64,000 bases of DNA from Mesorhizobium escarrei. GTDB lineage: Bacteria > Pseudomonadota > Alphaproteobacteria > Rhizobiales > Rhizobiaceae. The position numbers were made by a program, and so were the translations under genes. Numbering within the stretch: the first letter of the stretch is position 1; every line of letters starts with the position of its first letter. The notes under the pieces are model-generated. The model had not been told where the DNA came from. It made no database searches and was given only the letters and a program-made list of their open reading frames with translations. Below, piece by piece: positions 43,748 through 54,170 of the stretch. The DNA is taken from contig NZ_CAKXZT010000131.1 of the NCBI RefSeq assembly GCF_935825525.1, forward strand, positions 44,198 through 108,197, given 5' to 3'.

Positions 43748-44221
43748 ATGGCAAAGAATACGATTTGCCTCTGGTACGATAAGGACGCCGAGGCTGCCGC
43801 CCGCTTCTACTCCGAGATCTTTCCTGACAGCGTGGTGGGTGCCGTGCACCGTGCACCCAGTGACTACCCGGCCGGCAAAGAAGGCGACGTGTTGACGGTC
43901 GAATTCACAGTTGCGGGCCTTCCTTGTATTGGCCTCAACGGGGGTCCCGAGTTCAAACACAACGAAGCCTTCTCGTTCCAGATCGCCACCGACGATCAGG
44001 AGGAGACCGACCGCTATTGGAATGCTATCGTCGGCAATGGCGGCCAGGAGAGCGTGTGCGGCTGGTGCAAAGACAAATGGGGGATTTCTTGGCAAATCAT
44101 TCCGCGCGTGCTGACTGACGCGATGGCGGCTGGCGGCGACGAGGCAAAGCGCGCGTTTGATGCGATGATGACCATGGTGAAAATCGACGTAGCCGCGATC
44201 GAGGCGGCGCGGCGCGGTTGA
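43748..44221 (+). CDS. VOC-family protein (PhnB-like)
   Basis: 157 residues. The opening ICLWYDKDAEAAARFYSEIFPDS (residues about 6-28, shortened here) and the central EFTVAGLPCIGLNGGPEF match the PhnB/3-demethylubiquinone methyltransferase-like branch of the vicinal oxygen chelate fold. These proteins are metal-dependent or binding modules of mostly unknown substrate. The ATG at 43748 has AAAGGAA eight bases ahead; an upstream in-frame ATG would add 17 basic residues not seen in the family. Confidence 0.85.
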   Translation: MAKNTICLWYDKDAEAAARFYSEIFPDSVVGAVHRAPSDYPAGKEGDVLTVEFTVAGLPCIGLNGGPEFKHNEAFSFQIATDDQEETDRYWNAIVGNGGQESVCGWCKDKWGISWQIIPRVLTDAMAAGGDEAKRAFDAMMTMVKIDVAAIEAARRG

Positions 44222-44445
44222 CGCTCCATCGCACCTTGCGGCCAAATTGCTGCCAGAGCGTGTCGCTCGCTACCCAAGTGCGGCCGTCCAGCCGCCAGCC
44301 TTGCGTTGCGGCGACCATCAGTCACTTACGACTAGAAACGGTCTGATTTCCCGGTTCGAGTCTCAAGCGGGACCACTATCCTGCTACTTTGCGTCGCGTA
44401 TGCTGCATCTTCGGTATCCCTTCGATGATTTGGCGAGCGCGAACC

Positions 44446-45432
44446 GTGCCACTCAAAACCCGACTGACCGAACGTTTTGCGATCAGGCATCCCATCCTCC
44501 TCGCTCCTATGGGCGTGATGGCAGGCGGACGGCTTGCAGCAGCGGTGTCGAATGCCGGTGGGCTCGGTCTGATCGGCGGCGGCTATGGCGATGAAGCATG
44601 GTTGGACAGGGAGTTTGCCGCCGCGGGCAGCGCGCGCGTCGGATGCGGCTTTATCACATGGTCGCTGGCAACCAGGCCGCATCTGCTCGACCGCGTGCTG
44701 GAGCGGCAACCCGCGGCGCTCATGCTTTCATTCGGTTCGCCTGCACCCTTCGCCGCGCATATCAGAGAAGCGCGAGTGCCTATCATCTGCCAAGTCCAGT
44801 CGATGTGGCACGCCCGCGAGGCGCTCGACGTCGGCGCAGATGTAATTGTCGCGCAGGGCAAAGAAGCCGGCGGCCACAGCGGTCACCGCTCGACCTTCAC
44901 GCTTGTTCCCGATATTGCCGATCTTCTGGCGAAACAGGCGCCGGAGACGCTTCTCGTGGCGGCGGGTGGCGTTGGCGACGGTCGAGCGCTTGCCGCGGCA
45001 TTGCTGCTCGGCGCCGACGGCGTGCTTGTCGGCACGCGGTTCATTGTGACTGCAGAATCCGCTGCGCCGCGTGGATTCCAGGAGGCTATCATCGCCGCCG
45101 ATGGCGATACGACGATCAAGACCACAACCGTCGACATTGCCCGCAACTATCGTTGGCCGACAGACGAATTCGTCGCGCGCGTGCTGAGGACTCGATTTGT
45201 CGCCGCCTGGCATGGCCGCGAAGGTCAGCTGGCTGAAGCGCCGACGCTGGCCATCCAGAGCAGCGACTATTGGGACGCCTTTTACGCTGGCGATGCTGAG
45301 AACACCGGCGTTTTGATGGGGGAAGTGGCCGGAGTGATCCGAAGCGTGGAGTCGGCTGGACGCGTGATCGACGACATGGTCGGACAAGCCGAGCGTCTGC
45401 TCGCGGACGGCCCGCGACGTATCGTCGATTGA
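44446..45432 (+). CDS. Nitronate monooxygenase family protein
   Basis: About 328 residues from a GTG at 44446. FMN-binding TIM barrel of the 2-nitropropane dioxygenase family: HPILLAPMGVMAGG at the start, AQGKEAGGHSGHR (with the catalytic His) near 140, and VGTRFIVTAESAA. It oxidises alkyl nitronates such as propionate 3-nitronate. Starts at ATG 44425 or 44389 are also in frame. Single gene; the region after it is decayed. Confidence 0.85.
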   Translation: MPLKTRLTERFAIRHPILLAPMGVMAGGRLAAAVSNAGGLGLIGGGYGDEAWLDREFAAAGSARVGCGFITWSLATRPHLLDRVLERQPAALMLSFGSPAPFAAHIREARVPIICQVQSMWHAREALDVGADVIVAQGKEAGGHSGHRSTFTLVPDIADLLAKQAPETLLVAAGGVGDGRALAAALLLGADGVLVGTRFIVTAESAAPRGFQEAIIAADGDTTIKTTTVDIARNYRWPTDEFVARVLRTRFVAAWHGREGQLAEAPTLAIQSSDYWDAFYAGDAENTGVLMGEVAGVIRSVESAGRVIDDMVGQAERLLADGPRRIVD

Positions 45433-45474
45433 CTGCTCAGTTTCTCATTTACCCTACCTGATTAATTGCCCACC

Positions 45475-45553
45475 GCCTCAGCCATTGCGCGGATGATCTT
45501 TGTTTCGACGCATTCGTCGTGCCGCATTTCTTGCGCCGCCAGACCAGGCAGAT
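45475..45553 (-). pseudogene. Fragment of an oxyR-like LysR gene C-terminus
   Basis: About 80 bases align closely with the 3' end of oxyR at 49736-49820, including CGCGGATGATCTT, TTCGACGCA and TCGTCGTGCCG. The fragment encodes ICLVWRR before the frame is lost relative to oxyR. No start or helix-turn-helix is present, so this is a broken-off copy. Confidence 0.65.
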
Positions 45554-45625
45554 AAGCGCGCGCCCGATGCCATCACCGCTGTCTTTCGCTTTCAGTCCGA
45601 CGGCGCCAGGTCGGTGCTGGCAAGG

Positions 45626-45826
45626 CTAAACCGCCGGTCCTTCGAGCCCGTTTCTCTCGTGCGATTTCCACAGGAACCAGCCGAGGACAGTACCGAAGAA
45701 GAATGTGTGGGCAATGAACTGCACGACCGGGCTTGCTTGCAGGAACCAGGGGAATGTGATCGGCGCGCTCACATAGAAATCGACAAGCCACAAGGCCAGG
45801 CCAAAGACGCTTAGGCCGAGCGGACG
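45626..45826 (-). pseudogene. Remnant of a small membrane protein
   Basis: A 66-codon frame bounded by a stop on its 5' side and ended by TAG. It encodes two hydrophobic stretches (LGLSVFGLALWLVDF, then FIAHTFFFGTVLGWFLW) and has no start codon in place. It looks like the C-terminal end of a membrane protein whose front was lost. It lies next to the oxyR fragment. Confidence 0.5.
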
Positions 45827-45921
45827 CTACTTTCAGCTTCCAGGACTCTCCGGCGTTGTCACAGTGGATCGCTCGACGCTGCAGCCATGCAGCTTCCCCG
45901 CAACCGCCCCCAATCCGGCTG

Positions 45922-46089
45922 TTACCTCGCGCGAGACCTCAATTGGCTCCATAGATCGTAGCCCGCAAGGAGGACGCCGATGCCGACCGCAACACCTAGA
46001 TCGAGATGCGGGACGAACCGGATTACGACGCCGAAAAACGCCAGAAAGACGACAAACGCCAAGACGGCCAGGAAGCGGCTCAAATTCAT
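45922..46089 (-). CDS. Small membrane protein at the end of the TRAP operon
   Basis: 55 residues with two hydrophobic segments (about 6-24, FLAVLAFVVFLAFFGVVI, and 29-45, DLGVAVGIGVLLAGYDLW) and a basic tail. GAGAGGAC stands before the ATG at 46089, 30 bases after the dctM stop. TRAP systems normally have only three parts, so this may be an accessory subunit or an unlinked membrane peptide. No family recognised. Confidence 0.6.
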   Translation of the reverse strand: MNLSRFLAVLAFVVFLAFFGVVIRFVPHLDLGVAVGIGVLLAGYDLWSQLRSRAR

Positions 46090-46118
46090 CTGTTGTCCTC
46101 TCGCCGCAGCATCCCGTC

Positions 46119-47540
46119 TCAGCCCCCGTAGATCAGGTTGGGCAGCCCGTACACGATCTGCGGGAAGATGTAGATGATGACCATGCACAGGATGACGATC
46201 AGCATATAGGGCATCATTCCGCGGAAAATATCCGAAAGCTGAACATGCGGCGGCGAAATGCCCTTGAGGTAATAAGCCGACATCGCCATGGGCGGCGACA
46301 GAAAGGCCGTTTGAAGGTTGACCGCGACGAGCACGCCGAAAAACAGCGGATCGATCTCGAAATGCGCCAACAGCGGCAGGAAGATCGGAACGAAGATCAC
46401 GATGATCTCCGTCCATTCCAGCGGCCAGCCCAGGATGAAGATGATGATCTGGGCGACGATCAGAAACATCAGCGGCGACATGTCGAGGCCGGTGACGAAA
46501 TCGCTGATCAGTTGCTGGCCTCCCAGATAGGCAAAGACCGAGGCGAACGTCGCGGAGCCGACGAACAGCCAGCACACCATCGCGGTCGTGCGCGCCGTCA
46601 AATAGACAGACTCCTTCAGGCGTTGCCACGTCAGGGCCTGGTAGGCGGCGGCCAGCACGACGCCGCCGAGCGCGCCGATGGCGGCAGCCTCGGAAGGCGT
46701 GGCGAGGCCGAAGAGAATAGCGCCGAGCACCGCGAGGATCAGGACCGCCAGAGGGACGAAGGAAGTCAGCAGCATCCAGCTGATTTGCAGGGCCGAATAG
46801 TGCCCTACCTCGTCTCGGGTCGGCTTCGGCGCCACCTGCGGCTGCAGCACCGCCTTCGCCACCACATAGATCAGATAAAGGCCGGCAAGCAGCAGTCCTG
46901 GAAGCAGGGCTGCCGCATACATACGGACCACCGAAACACCCGCCGTCGCGCCATAGACGATGAGCAGAATGGACGGCGGAATGAGGATGCCGAGGGTTCC
47001 GCCCGCGCAGATCACTCCCGAGGCATAGCTGATGTCGTAGCGCGCCTTCAGCATGGCGGGAAACGCCAGCAGGCCCATGAGTGTGACGACCGCGCCGACA
47101 ATGCCTGTGGCCGTTGCGAAAAGGGTGCAGGTGATGAGGGCGGCGACGGCCATGGAGCCGGGAACGCGCCGGGTGGCGATATAGAGGGTGCCGAAAAGAC
47201 GCTCGATGATATTGGACCGCTCGACGATGTAGCCCATGAACAGGAACAGCGGGATGGCGGTCAGCACGTCGTTCGAGATCACAGAATAGGTCTGATTCAC
47301 AAACAGATCGAAGATGCGGTTGTTGAAGAAGCCGCCGATCCAATGCTCCGCAAGCGTCCAGCCGTCGGCGCCATCCTCAACCGCCCGTTCGTAGGCGCGC
47401 CACATCCGTCCCGGATTTAAATAAGCGTAGTAGCCAAAGGCGACCCCGAGCGCCATCAAAGTGAATGCAACCGGGAAGCCTAGGAAGATCGCCAGAACCA
47501 GAATGAGCAGCATCGCGACGGCGACCTGAGGATCGCTCAT
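46119..47540 (-). CDS. TRAP transporter large permease (DctM)
   Basis: 473 residues, at least 12 hydrophobic segments. DctM-family stretches: IPLFLFMGYIVERSNI (about 102-117), GTLGILIPPSILLIVYG, and VNLQTAFLSPPMAMSAYYLKG near the C-terminus. It carries the solute by sodium or proton symport. Its start overlaps the dctQ stop (ATGA), so the two are translationally coupled. Confidence 0.94.
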   Translation of the reverse strand: MSDPQVAVAMLLILVLAIFLGFPVAFTLMALGVAFGYYAYLNPGRMWRAYERAVEDGADGWTLAEHWIGGFFNNRIFDLFVNQTYSVISNDVLTAIPLFLFMGYIVERSNIIERLFGTLYIATRRVPGSMAVAALITCTLFATATGIVGAVVTLMGLLAFPAMLKARYDISYASGVICAGGTLGILIPPSILLIVYGATAGVSVVRMYAAALLPGLLLAGLYLIYVVAKAVLQPQVAPKPTRDEVGHYSALQISWMLLTSFVPLAVLILAVLGAILFGLATPSEAAAIGALGGVVLAAAYQALTWQRLKESVYLTARTTAMVCWLFVGSATFASVFAYLGGQQLISDFVTGLDMSPLMFLIVAQIIIFILGWPLEWTEIIVIFVPIFLPLLAHFEIDPLFFGVLVAVNLQTAFLSPPMAMSAYYLKGISPPHVQLSDIFRGMMPYMLIVILCMVIIYIFPQIVYGLPNLIYGG

Positions 47541-48184
47541 CTGTCTTCTCCGTCGCGGTCGGGTTGATTGTCGGGGTGGAGGAATGGGAGGTCGACTGCT
47601 TCCGAACCGTGATGCAGGACATCGAGCGTCTTGGCTTCCATCAGCACCTTCTCGGTCTCTTCCACGTCTTCAGCCGCGCGCGGCCATCTTCCGGTTCGCA
47701 GACAGACGACGCATCGGAACACCTGGGCAATCCCCTGCACGAAGAGCAGGATGCCTGCCGCCACGATGACGGCCTTGAACTGGAAGATCGGGATCCCGGC
47801 CGGGCTGTTCGAGCTTACTTCGAGATAGCGGAAGCTGCGTGCGGCATACTTCCAGCCGGCCAGAATCAGCGCCGTGACGCCCGGGAAGAAGAAAATGAAG
47901 TAGAGGACAAGTTCGACCGCCGCTTGCACGCGCGGCCTCCACAGACGGTAGATGAAATCGCCGCGCACATGCCCGTCTCGCGACAAGGTGTAAGCGCCGG
48001 CCATCATGAACATGGTGCCGTAGAGCATGTAGCTGAGGTCGAATGCCCACGCAGTCGGCGCGCTGAACAGGTATCGCACGACGACTTCATAGCTCACGCC
48101 GAGCGTCATGACGACGACGCTCCAGGCGAACACCTTGCCAAACCATGCCGAAAGTTCATCGGCGAACGCAATGTAACGGAGCAT
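47537..48184 (-). CDS. TRAP transporter small permease (DctQ)
   Basis: 215 residues with four membrane spans and the DctQ pattern VVRYLFSAPTAWAFDLS and GHVRGDFIYR. The C-terminal 45 residues are a polar cytoplasmic tail, longer than usual. It partners with the large permease encoded next. Lies 69 bases after the binding-protein gene. Confidence 0.92.
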   Translation of the reverse strand: MLRYIAFADELSAWFGKVFAWSVVVMTLGVSYEVVVRYLFSAPTAWAFDLSYMLYGTMFMMAGAYTLSRDGHVRGDFIYRLWRPRVQAAVELVLYFIFFFPGVTALILAGWKYAARSFRYLEVSSNSPAGIPIFQFKAVIVAAGILLFVQGIAQVFRCVVCLRTGRWPRAAEDVEETEKVLMEAKTLDVLHHGSEAVDLPFLHPDNQPDRDGEDR

Positions 48185-48253
48185 CTACTGGGTTCCGTCA
48201 GATACAATCCGGCGGTCCGCAAGACCGCTGGATTTGCCAAGCGGAGGCGCGAA

Positions 48254-49384
48254 TTAGAGCTTCAGCTTGCCGGGGAAATAATGTTCGTATGCCAGTGTCA
48301 GGTCGGCTGAATTCATGAGCTCGTAGTAGACAACGCGTTCGACCCATTGGCGCTGGCTATCGAGCACCCGCTTCATGAACTCATCCGCCTCCAGCGTCGG
48401 GATGATCTTGTCCCAAGCCTGGAGTTGTGCGTCGAGAATCTCCTTGGAGGTGCGGTGCACGGTGACACCGTGCTCGGTCTGCAGTTTCTGCAGGTCGGCC
48501 GAATAGTTGTCGAGGGCGACTGCGGTGGTCGCGGTGCTGGCCGCCTCCACGCCATATTCGAGAATGGCTTTCAAATCGTCGTCGAGGTCGTCGAATACGT
48601 CCTTGTTGAACAGGAATTCGAACGACTCGCTCGCCTGATGATAGGACGACAGGATATAGTTCTTGGCGACGTCCTGCGAACCGAAGCGAAGGTCGGATGA
48701 CGGATTATTGAATTCGAAGGCGTCGATAACCCCGCGCTCCATGGCGGGCACGATTTCACCGCCGGGCAGCTGCGCCACGCTGAGGCCGAGGTTCTGCATG
48801 AGATCGGCGGCAAGACCCACCGTCCGATACTTGAACCCCTGCAGTTCGGCGGGGGTCGTGACAGGATTCTTGAACCAGCCGAACGGCTGCGCCGGCATCG
48901 GGAAGCCATAGAAGCCGACCACGTTGAGGCCCATGATCTCCTGCGTCAGCTCACGGTAGAGATCCTTGCCGCCGCCCTGATGAAACCAGGCGAGCATGGT
49001 GGTGGCGCTGCCGCCAAACACAGGGCCAGTTCCGAAAAGCGACGCGGCCTTGTGCTTGCCGTACCAGTAGACGGGGACGGTATGCGCGGCGTCGATGACG
49101 CCGTCATTGACGCCATCCAGCACCTGGAACGCGCCGACGACCGCACCCGCGGGCAGGAGCTCGAACTTCAGCCGGCCGCCCGACATCTTTTCGACGCGCT
49201 CTATGTATAGCCGCGCGAAATCCATCCAGATGTCCGAAGCAGGCCAGGAGGTCTGCATCTTGATGGTCACCGGCGCCTGCGCCAGTACGGCCGGGGTCGC
49301 GAGCGTCGTCGCTGCAGCCGCACCGGCCGTGATGGCGGTGGACTTTTCCAGGAACCCGCGACGCGAGATTTTCTTGTCGGACAT
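48254..49384 (-). CDS. TRAP transporter solute-binding protein (DctP family, Tat signal)
   Basis: 376 residues. A twin-arginine signal (KISRRGFLEKS, then an Ala-rich core ending AQA) precedes a DctP-fold domain with TSWPASDIWMDFARLY, FNNPSSDLRFG and YHQASESFEF, the layout of the TakP-like 2-oxoacid/lactate branch. Export in folded form by Tat is expected. GGGAGGAG lies just before the ATG. First gene of the operon; substrate probably a small carboxylate, not determined. Confidence 0.92.
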   Translation of the reverse strand: MSDKKISRRGFLEKSTAITAGAAAATTLATPAVLAQAPVTIKMQTSWPASDIWMDFARLYIERVEKMSGGRLKFELLPAGAVVGAFQVLDGVNDGVIDAAHTVPVYWYGKHKAASLFGTGPVFGGSATTMLAWFHQGGGKDLYRELTQEIMGLNVVGFYGFPMPAQPFGWFKNPVTTPAELQGFKYRTVGLAADLMQNLGLSVAQLPGGEIVPAMERGVIDAFEFNNPSSDLRFGSQDVAKNYILSSYHQASESFEFLFNKDVFDDLDDDLKAILEYGVEAASTATTAVALDNYSADLQKLQTEHGVTVHRTSKEILDAQLQAWDKIIPTLEADEFMKRVLDSQRQWVERVVYYELMNSADLTLAYEHYFPGKLKL

Positions 49385-49722
49385 TTACTCCTCCCACTGT
49401 TGTAAACGCTTCTGCCACAACCAGAATATGCGAACTCGCCCCTTGCGCAACCAGTTTCGCTCCCGGTGGCATCGGGCGTTGCGCGTTAGGTCTGGCACAA
49501 GCGCCAATATGTTTCCGCATTCGACGATTTTAGTAGTCGGCGCGTATCCTTGTTCTGGCCTCATAACGAATGTAGGTCTGCTGCGCAGCGGGCCAAGGCG
49601 GTCGTAATGATCCCAAATGTTGGCTGTCCGCGGGAGGACCGTTTATGAAGGCATAGGGCCCATGCTCGCAGCTTGGAAATGAGATTGAGGTCAATCGGAC
49701 TCTCTGACCAACATCCTCCACC
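49385..49722. other. Spacer with the TRAP operon promoter
   Basis: About 340 bases between the dctP start and the oxyR stop. Apart from the ribosome site next to dctP, no gene or repeat was recognised. It should hold the TRAP promoter, but no clear -35/-10 pair stands out. Confidence 0.4.
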
Positions 49723-50631
49723 TCAGGCCGCCAGCACCGCCTGATCCAGTCCGCGGATGATCTTGGCCAGTTCGACGCACTCGTCGTGCCGGACCTTGTT
49801 GCGTCGCCAGGCGAGGCAGATCGTGCGCTGCGGCATCGGTTCCTGGAAAGGCACGACCTTGAGATCGCGCATGGCGCTGGCCGGTCCTGCCGCCATTTCC
49901 GGAATGAGCGTGACGCCGAGCCCGTGCGCCACCATCTGCAGCAGCGTCGTCAGGCTGGTCGCGCCATAGCTCGCCATTGCCACCGGCCGCACGCTGCCGC
50001 ACACGGCAAGCGCCTGTTCGCGCAGGCAGTGGCCTTCCTCCAGCAGCATCAGCCTTTCCAATGCCGGGCTTTCCGGCGGCACCGGCGGCGAGGCGAATGC
50101 GGGATCGCCGGCCGGCACGGCAAGGAAGAACCGGTCGGAGAAAAGCCCCTCGGTGATCAGCCCGGGCTGATCGAGGGGAAGGGCAGCGATGAAGGCATCG
50201 AGCTTTCCCAGGGCGGTGTCCTCGACCAGCGAGGCGGTCACCGCTTCACGCAATTGGAGCTGCAAGGCCGGGAAATGCCGCTTCAATTCCGGCAGCACAT
50301 GCGGCAGCAGATAGGGGGCGACCGTCGGGATAATGCCGAGCCGGAAGCGACCCTCCATGGCGGGGCGGCCGCGCCGCGCCGTTGTCTCGATCTCGCGGAT
50401 GTCGGCAAGAATGCGCTCGATACGCGGCAGCATGGCCAGTGCCTCGTCGGTCATCCGAACCGATTTGCCGCCGCGCTCGAACAGCCGGCAATTCAGCCGC
50501 AACTCCATCTCCGCGATCTGCGAGGACAGCGCCGGCTGGCTGACGCCGGCGAGCTTCGCCGCGCGGCCGAAATGCAGCGTCTGTGCCAGTGCCTCGAAAT
50601 ATTGCATCTGCCGGACGGTGAGACCAATCAT
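49723..50631 (-). CDS. oxyR: Hydrogen-peroxide-sensing regulator OxyR
   Basis: 302 residues, LysR type. The N-terminal helix-turn-helix reads LHFGRAAKLAGVSQPALSSQ (about 19-38). The sensor domain keeps both redox cysteines, Cys202 in GHCLREQA and Cys211 in AVCGS, with the same nine-residue spacing as Cys199/Cys208 of Escherichia coli. It should form a disulfide on peroxide and activate katG, which is divergent across 162 bases. Confidence 0.93.
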   Translation of the reverse strand: MIGLTVRQMQYFEALAQTLHFGRAAKLAGVSQPALSSQIAEMELRLNCRLFERGGKSVRMTDEALAMLPRIERILADIREIETTARRGRPAMEGRFRLGIIPTVAPYLLPHVLPELKRHFPALQLQLREAVTASLVEDTALGKLDAFIAALPLDQPGLITEGLFSDRFFLAVPAGDPAFASPPVPPESPALERLMLLEEGHCLREQALAVCGSVRPVAMASYGATSLTTLLQMVAHGLGVTLIPEMAAGPASAMRDLKVVPFQEPMPQRTICLAWRRNKVRHDECVELAKIIRGLDQAVLAA

Positions 50632-50666
50632 AAGGAAAACCTATCGCAACAAACAGGAAAGGCAAT

Positions 50667-50713
50667 TTGTTTTTATCGGCATTGGGGCCTAGTCTGGAAC
50701 CATTCTAGAATGG
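50667..50713 (+). promoter_or_regulatory. katG: Candidate katG promoter with an overlapping palindrome
   Basis: TTGTTT at 50667-50672 and TAGTCT at 50690-50695 have a 17-base spacer, a plausible -35/-10 pair pointing to katG. A perfect 14-base palindrome CCATTCTAGAATGG at 50700-50713 lies at the expected transcription start. The region between oxyR and this promoter is where OxyR would bind. Confidence 0.5.
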
Positions 50714-50730
50714 CGTGGCTCAGGGCCCGT

Positions 50731-50768
50731 CCGGAAAATCAACAAATCCCCGGAAAATCAACAAATCC
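50731..50768. repeat. Tandem 19-base duplication in the katG leader
   Basis: Two adjacent copies of CCGGAAAATCAACAAATCC, followed by the start of a third (CGGAAA). It lies between the palindrome and the katG ribosome site. Confidence 0.7.
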
Positions 50769-50793
50769 CGGAAACGACAAATCGGAGAGAACG

Positions 50794-52989
<2,196 letters not shown>

Positions 52990-52994
52990 TCCAG

Positions 52995-53094
52995 GAGCAT
53001 GATCCCGAAAAGTGGAATCCGGTTTTTTCGGAAAGATCATGCTCAAACAAAAAAGCTAGAGCTCCATCCCGATTCCATCGGGATGGAGCTCTAG
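52995..53094 (+). repeat. Two-hairpin intergenic repeat, family B copy 2
   Basis: First hairpin: arms GAGCATGATC and GATCATGCTC at 52995-53044, with CCGAAAAGTGG and CGGTTTTTTCGG inside. Second hairpin: a perfect 18-base stem at 53056-53094 starting CTAGAGCTCCATC. Same order of parts as 2389-2490 but inverted relative to it. It begins six bases after the katG stop. Confidence 0.85.
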
Positions 53095-53150
53095 CGCCAA
53101 GGTCCGGAGCGAGACAACTTTCCGCCTGCGGTAAGTTTCTCAAGTCTCAG

Positions 53151-53185
53151 CAAGAAAGGCGCGGGCCGGGCCCGCGCCTTTCTTG
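53151..53185 (-). terminator. Bidirectional terminator between katG and aqpZ
   Basis: A perfect 16-base stem, CAAGAAAGGCGCGGGC with its complement, around a CGG loop. Both sides are A/T-rich at the base, so it can end transcripts from katG and from the convergent aqpZ. Confidence 0.8.
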
Positions 53186-53202
53186 ATTCAGCCCTTCGGC
53201 CT

Positions 53203-53880
53203 TCAGTCCTTCTCGAAGATGCGCGTCTTGGCAACCACGCCGGCGATGGCGCCGCCGATCAGCGGTGCGACGATGAACAGCCAGAGCTGGCCGATCGCCG
53301 CACTTCCCGAAAACAGCGCTGGGCCAATCGAGCGGGCCGGATTGAGCGATGTGCCGGTCACCGGAATGATGGCGAAGTGCAGTCCCGCCAGCGTCAGGCC
53401 GATGACGAGGCCGGCAAAAGCCGTCGCGTGGCTGCCGCTGGTGACGCCGAGGATCACCGTGACGAAGGTGAAGGTTCCGATCAACTCCCACAGGAACGCC
53501 GAGCTGACACCCCACTTTGTCGCATCCCAGCCATTGGCGCCGAAGCCGCCGGTGTGGCCACCAACCTGTCCGGAGACGATGATCCACAGCGCCAGCGACG
53601 CGATGATGGCGCCGATGGTCTGTGCGATCCAGTACGGGATGACGTCCTTGGCCTGCATCCGGCCGGCAAGGAACACGCCGAGCGTCACCGCCGGGTTGAG
53701 ATGCGCACCCGAGATCGGGCCGATCGCATAAGCCGCCGCGATCAGGCCGATGCCGAATGCCAGTCCGATGCCTTCCTGGCCGAGCGGCAGCGCGCCGCCG
53801 AAGCCGCCCGTCACCACCGAAGCCGTGCCGATGAACACCAGTAGAAATGTGCCTAGAACTTCCGCCAGATAAGTCTTCAT
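53203..53880 (-). CDS. aqpZ: Aquaporin Z
   Basis: 225 residues, six membrane spans. Both water-pore motifs are present: GAHLNPAVTLG and TGTSLNPARSIGP, the latter with the selectivity-filter Arg. It conducts water across the inner membrane. The ATG at 53880 is preceded on the minus strand by GGAGAGGGCA. Convergent with katG; no operon partner. Confidence 0.95.
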   Translation of the reverse strand: MKTYLAEVLGTFLLVFIGTASVVTGGFGGALPLGQEGIGLAFGIGLIAAAYAIGPISGAHLNPAVTLGVFLAGRMQAKDVIPYWIAQTIGAIIASLALWIIVSGQVGGHTGGFGANGWDATKWGVSSAFLWELIGTFTFVTVILGVTSGSHATAFAGLVIGLTLAGLHFAIIPVTGTSLNPARSIGPALFSGSAAIGQLWLFIVAPLIGGAIAGVVAKTRIFEKD

Positions 53881-54170
53881 TGCCCTCTCCTTGTAATTTC
53901 CCGTCGATCCGCTTGCAATTCTTGGCGAATCACGCTGCGGAAGACTATCGCAACTTCAAAAGTTTGAAAGCGCAAGCAGTGCGAGGGTCGCCAGCCAACG
54001 CCAACAGAGCTGTGTTCGATCTCGCATTCTCATAGGAGAGGTAAGGGTGAGGGACAGCGCAAACCTGAAACGAGTGCCCTCTGCCTCCAAGACTCTCACC
54101 GCTTGTGCGCGCCGGTCGCGCGCTTTAGAGCAGGACCCCGGAATTGATTTGCTGAGTAACGGATACCAAG

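Noticed and set aside
45864..47420. Plus-strand frame opposite dctM
   Set aside because: Shadow: strongly charged, repetitive composition and no start site, opposite a clear membrane transporter.
50731..50768. CRISPR-like direct repeats before katG
   Set aside because: Only two immediately adjacent 19-base copies with no spacers; a simple tandem duplication.
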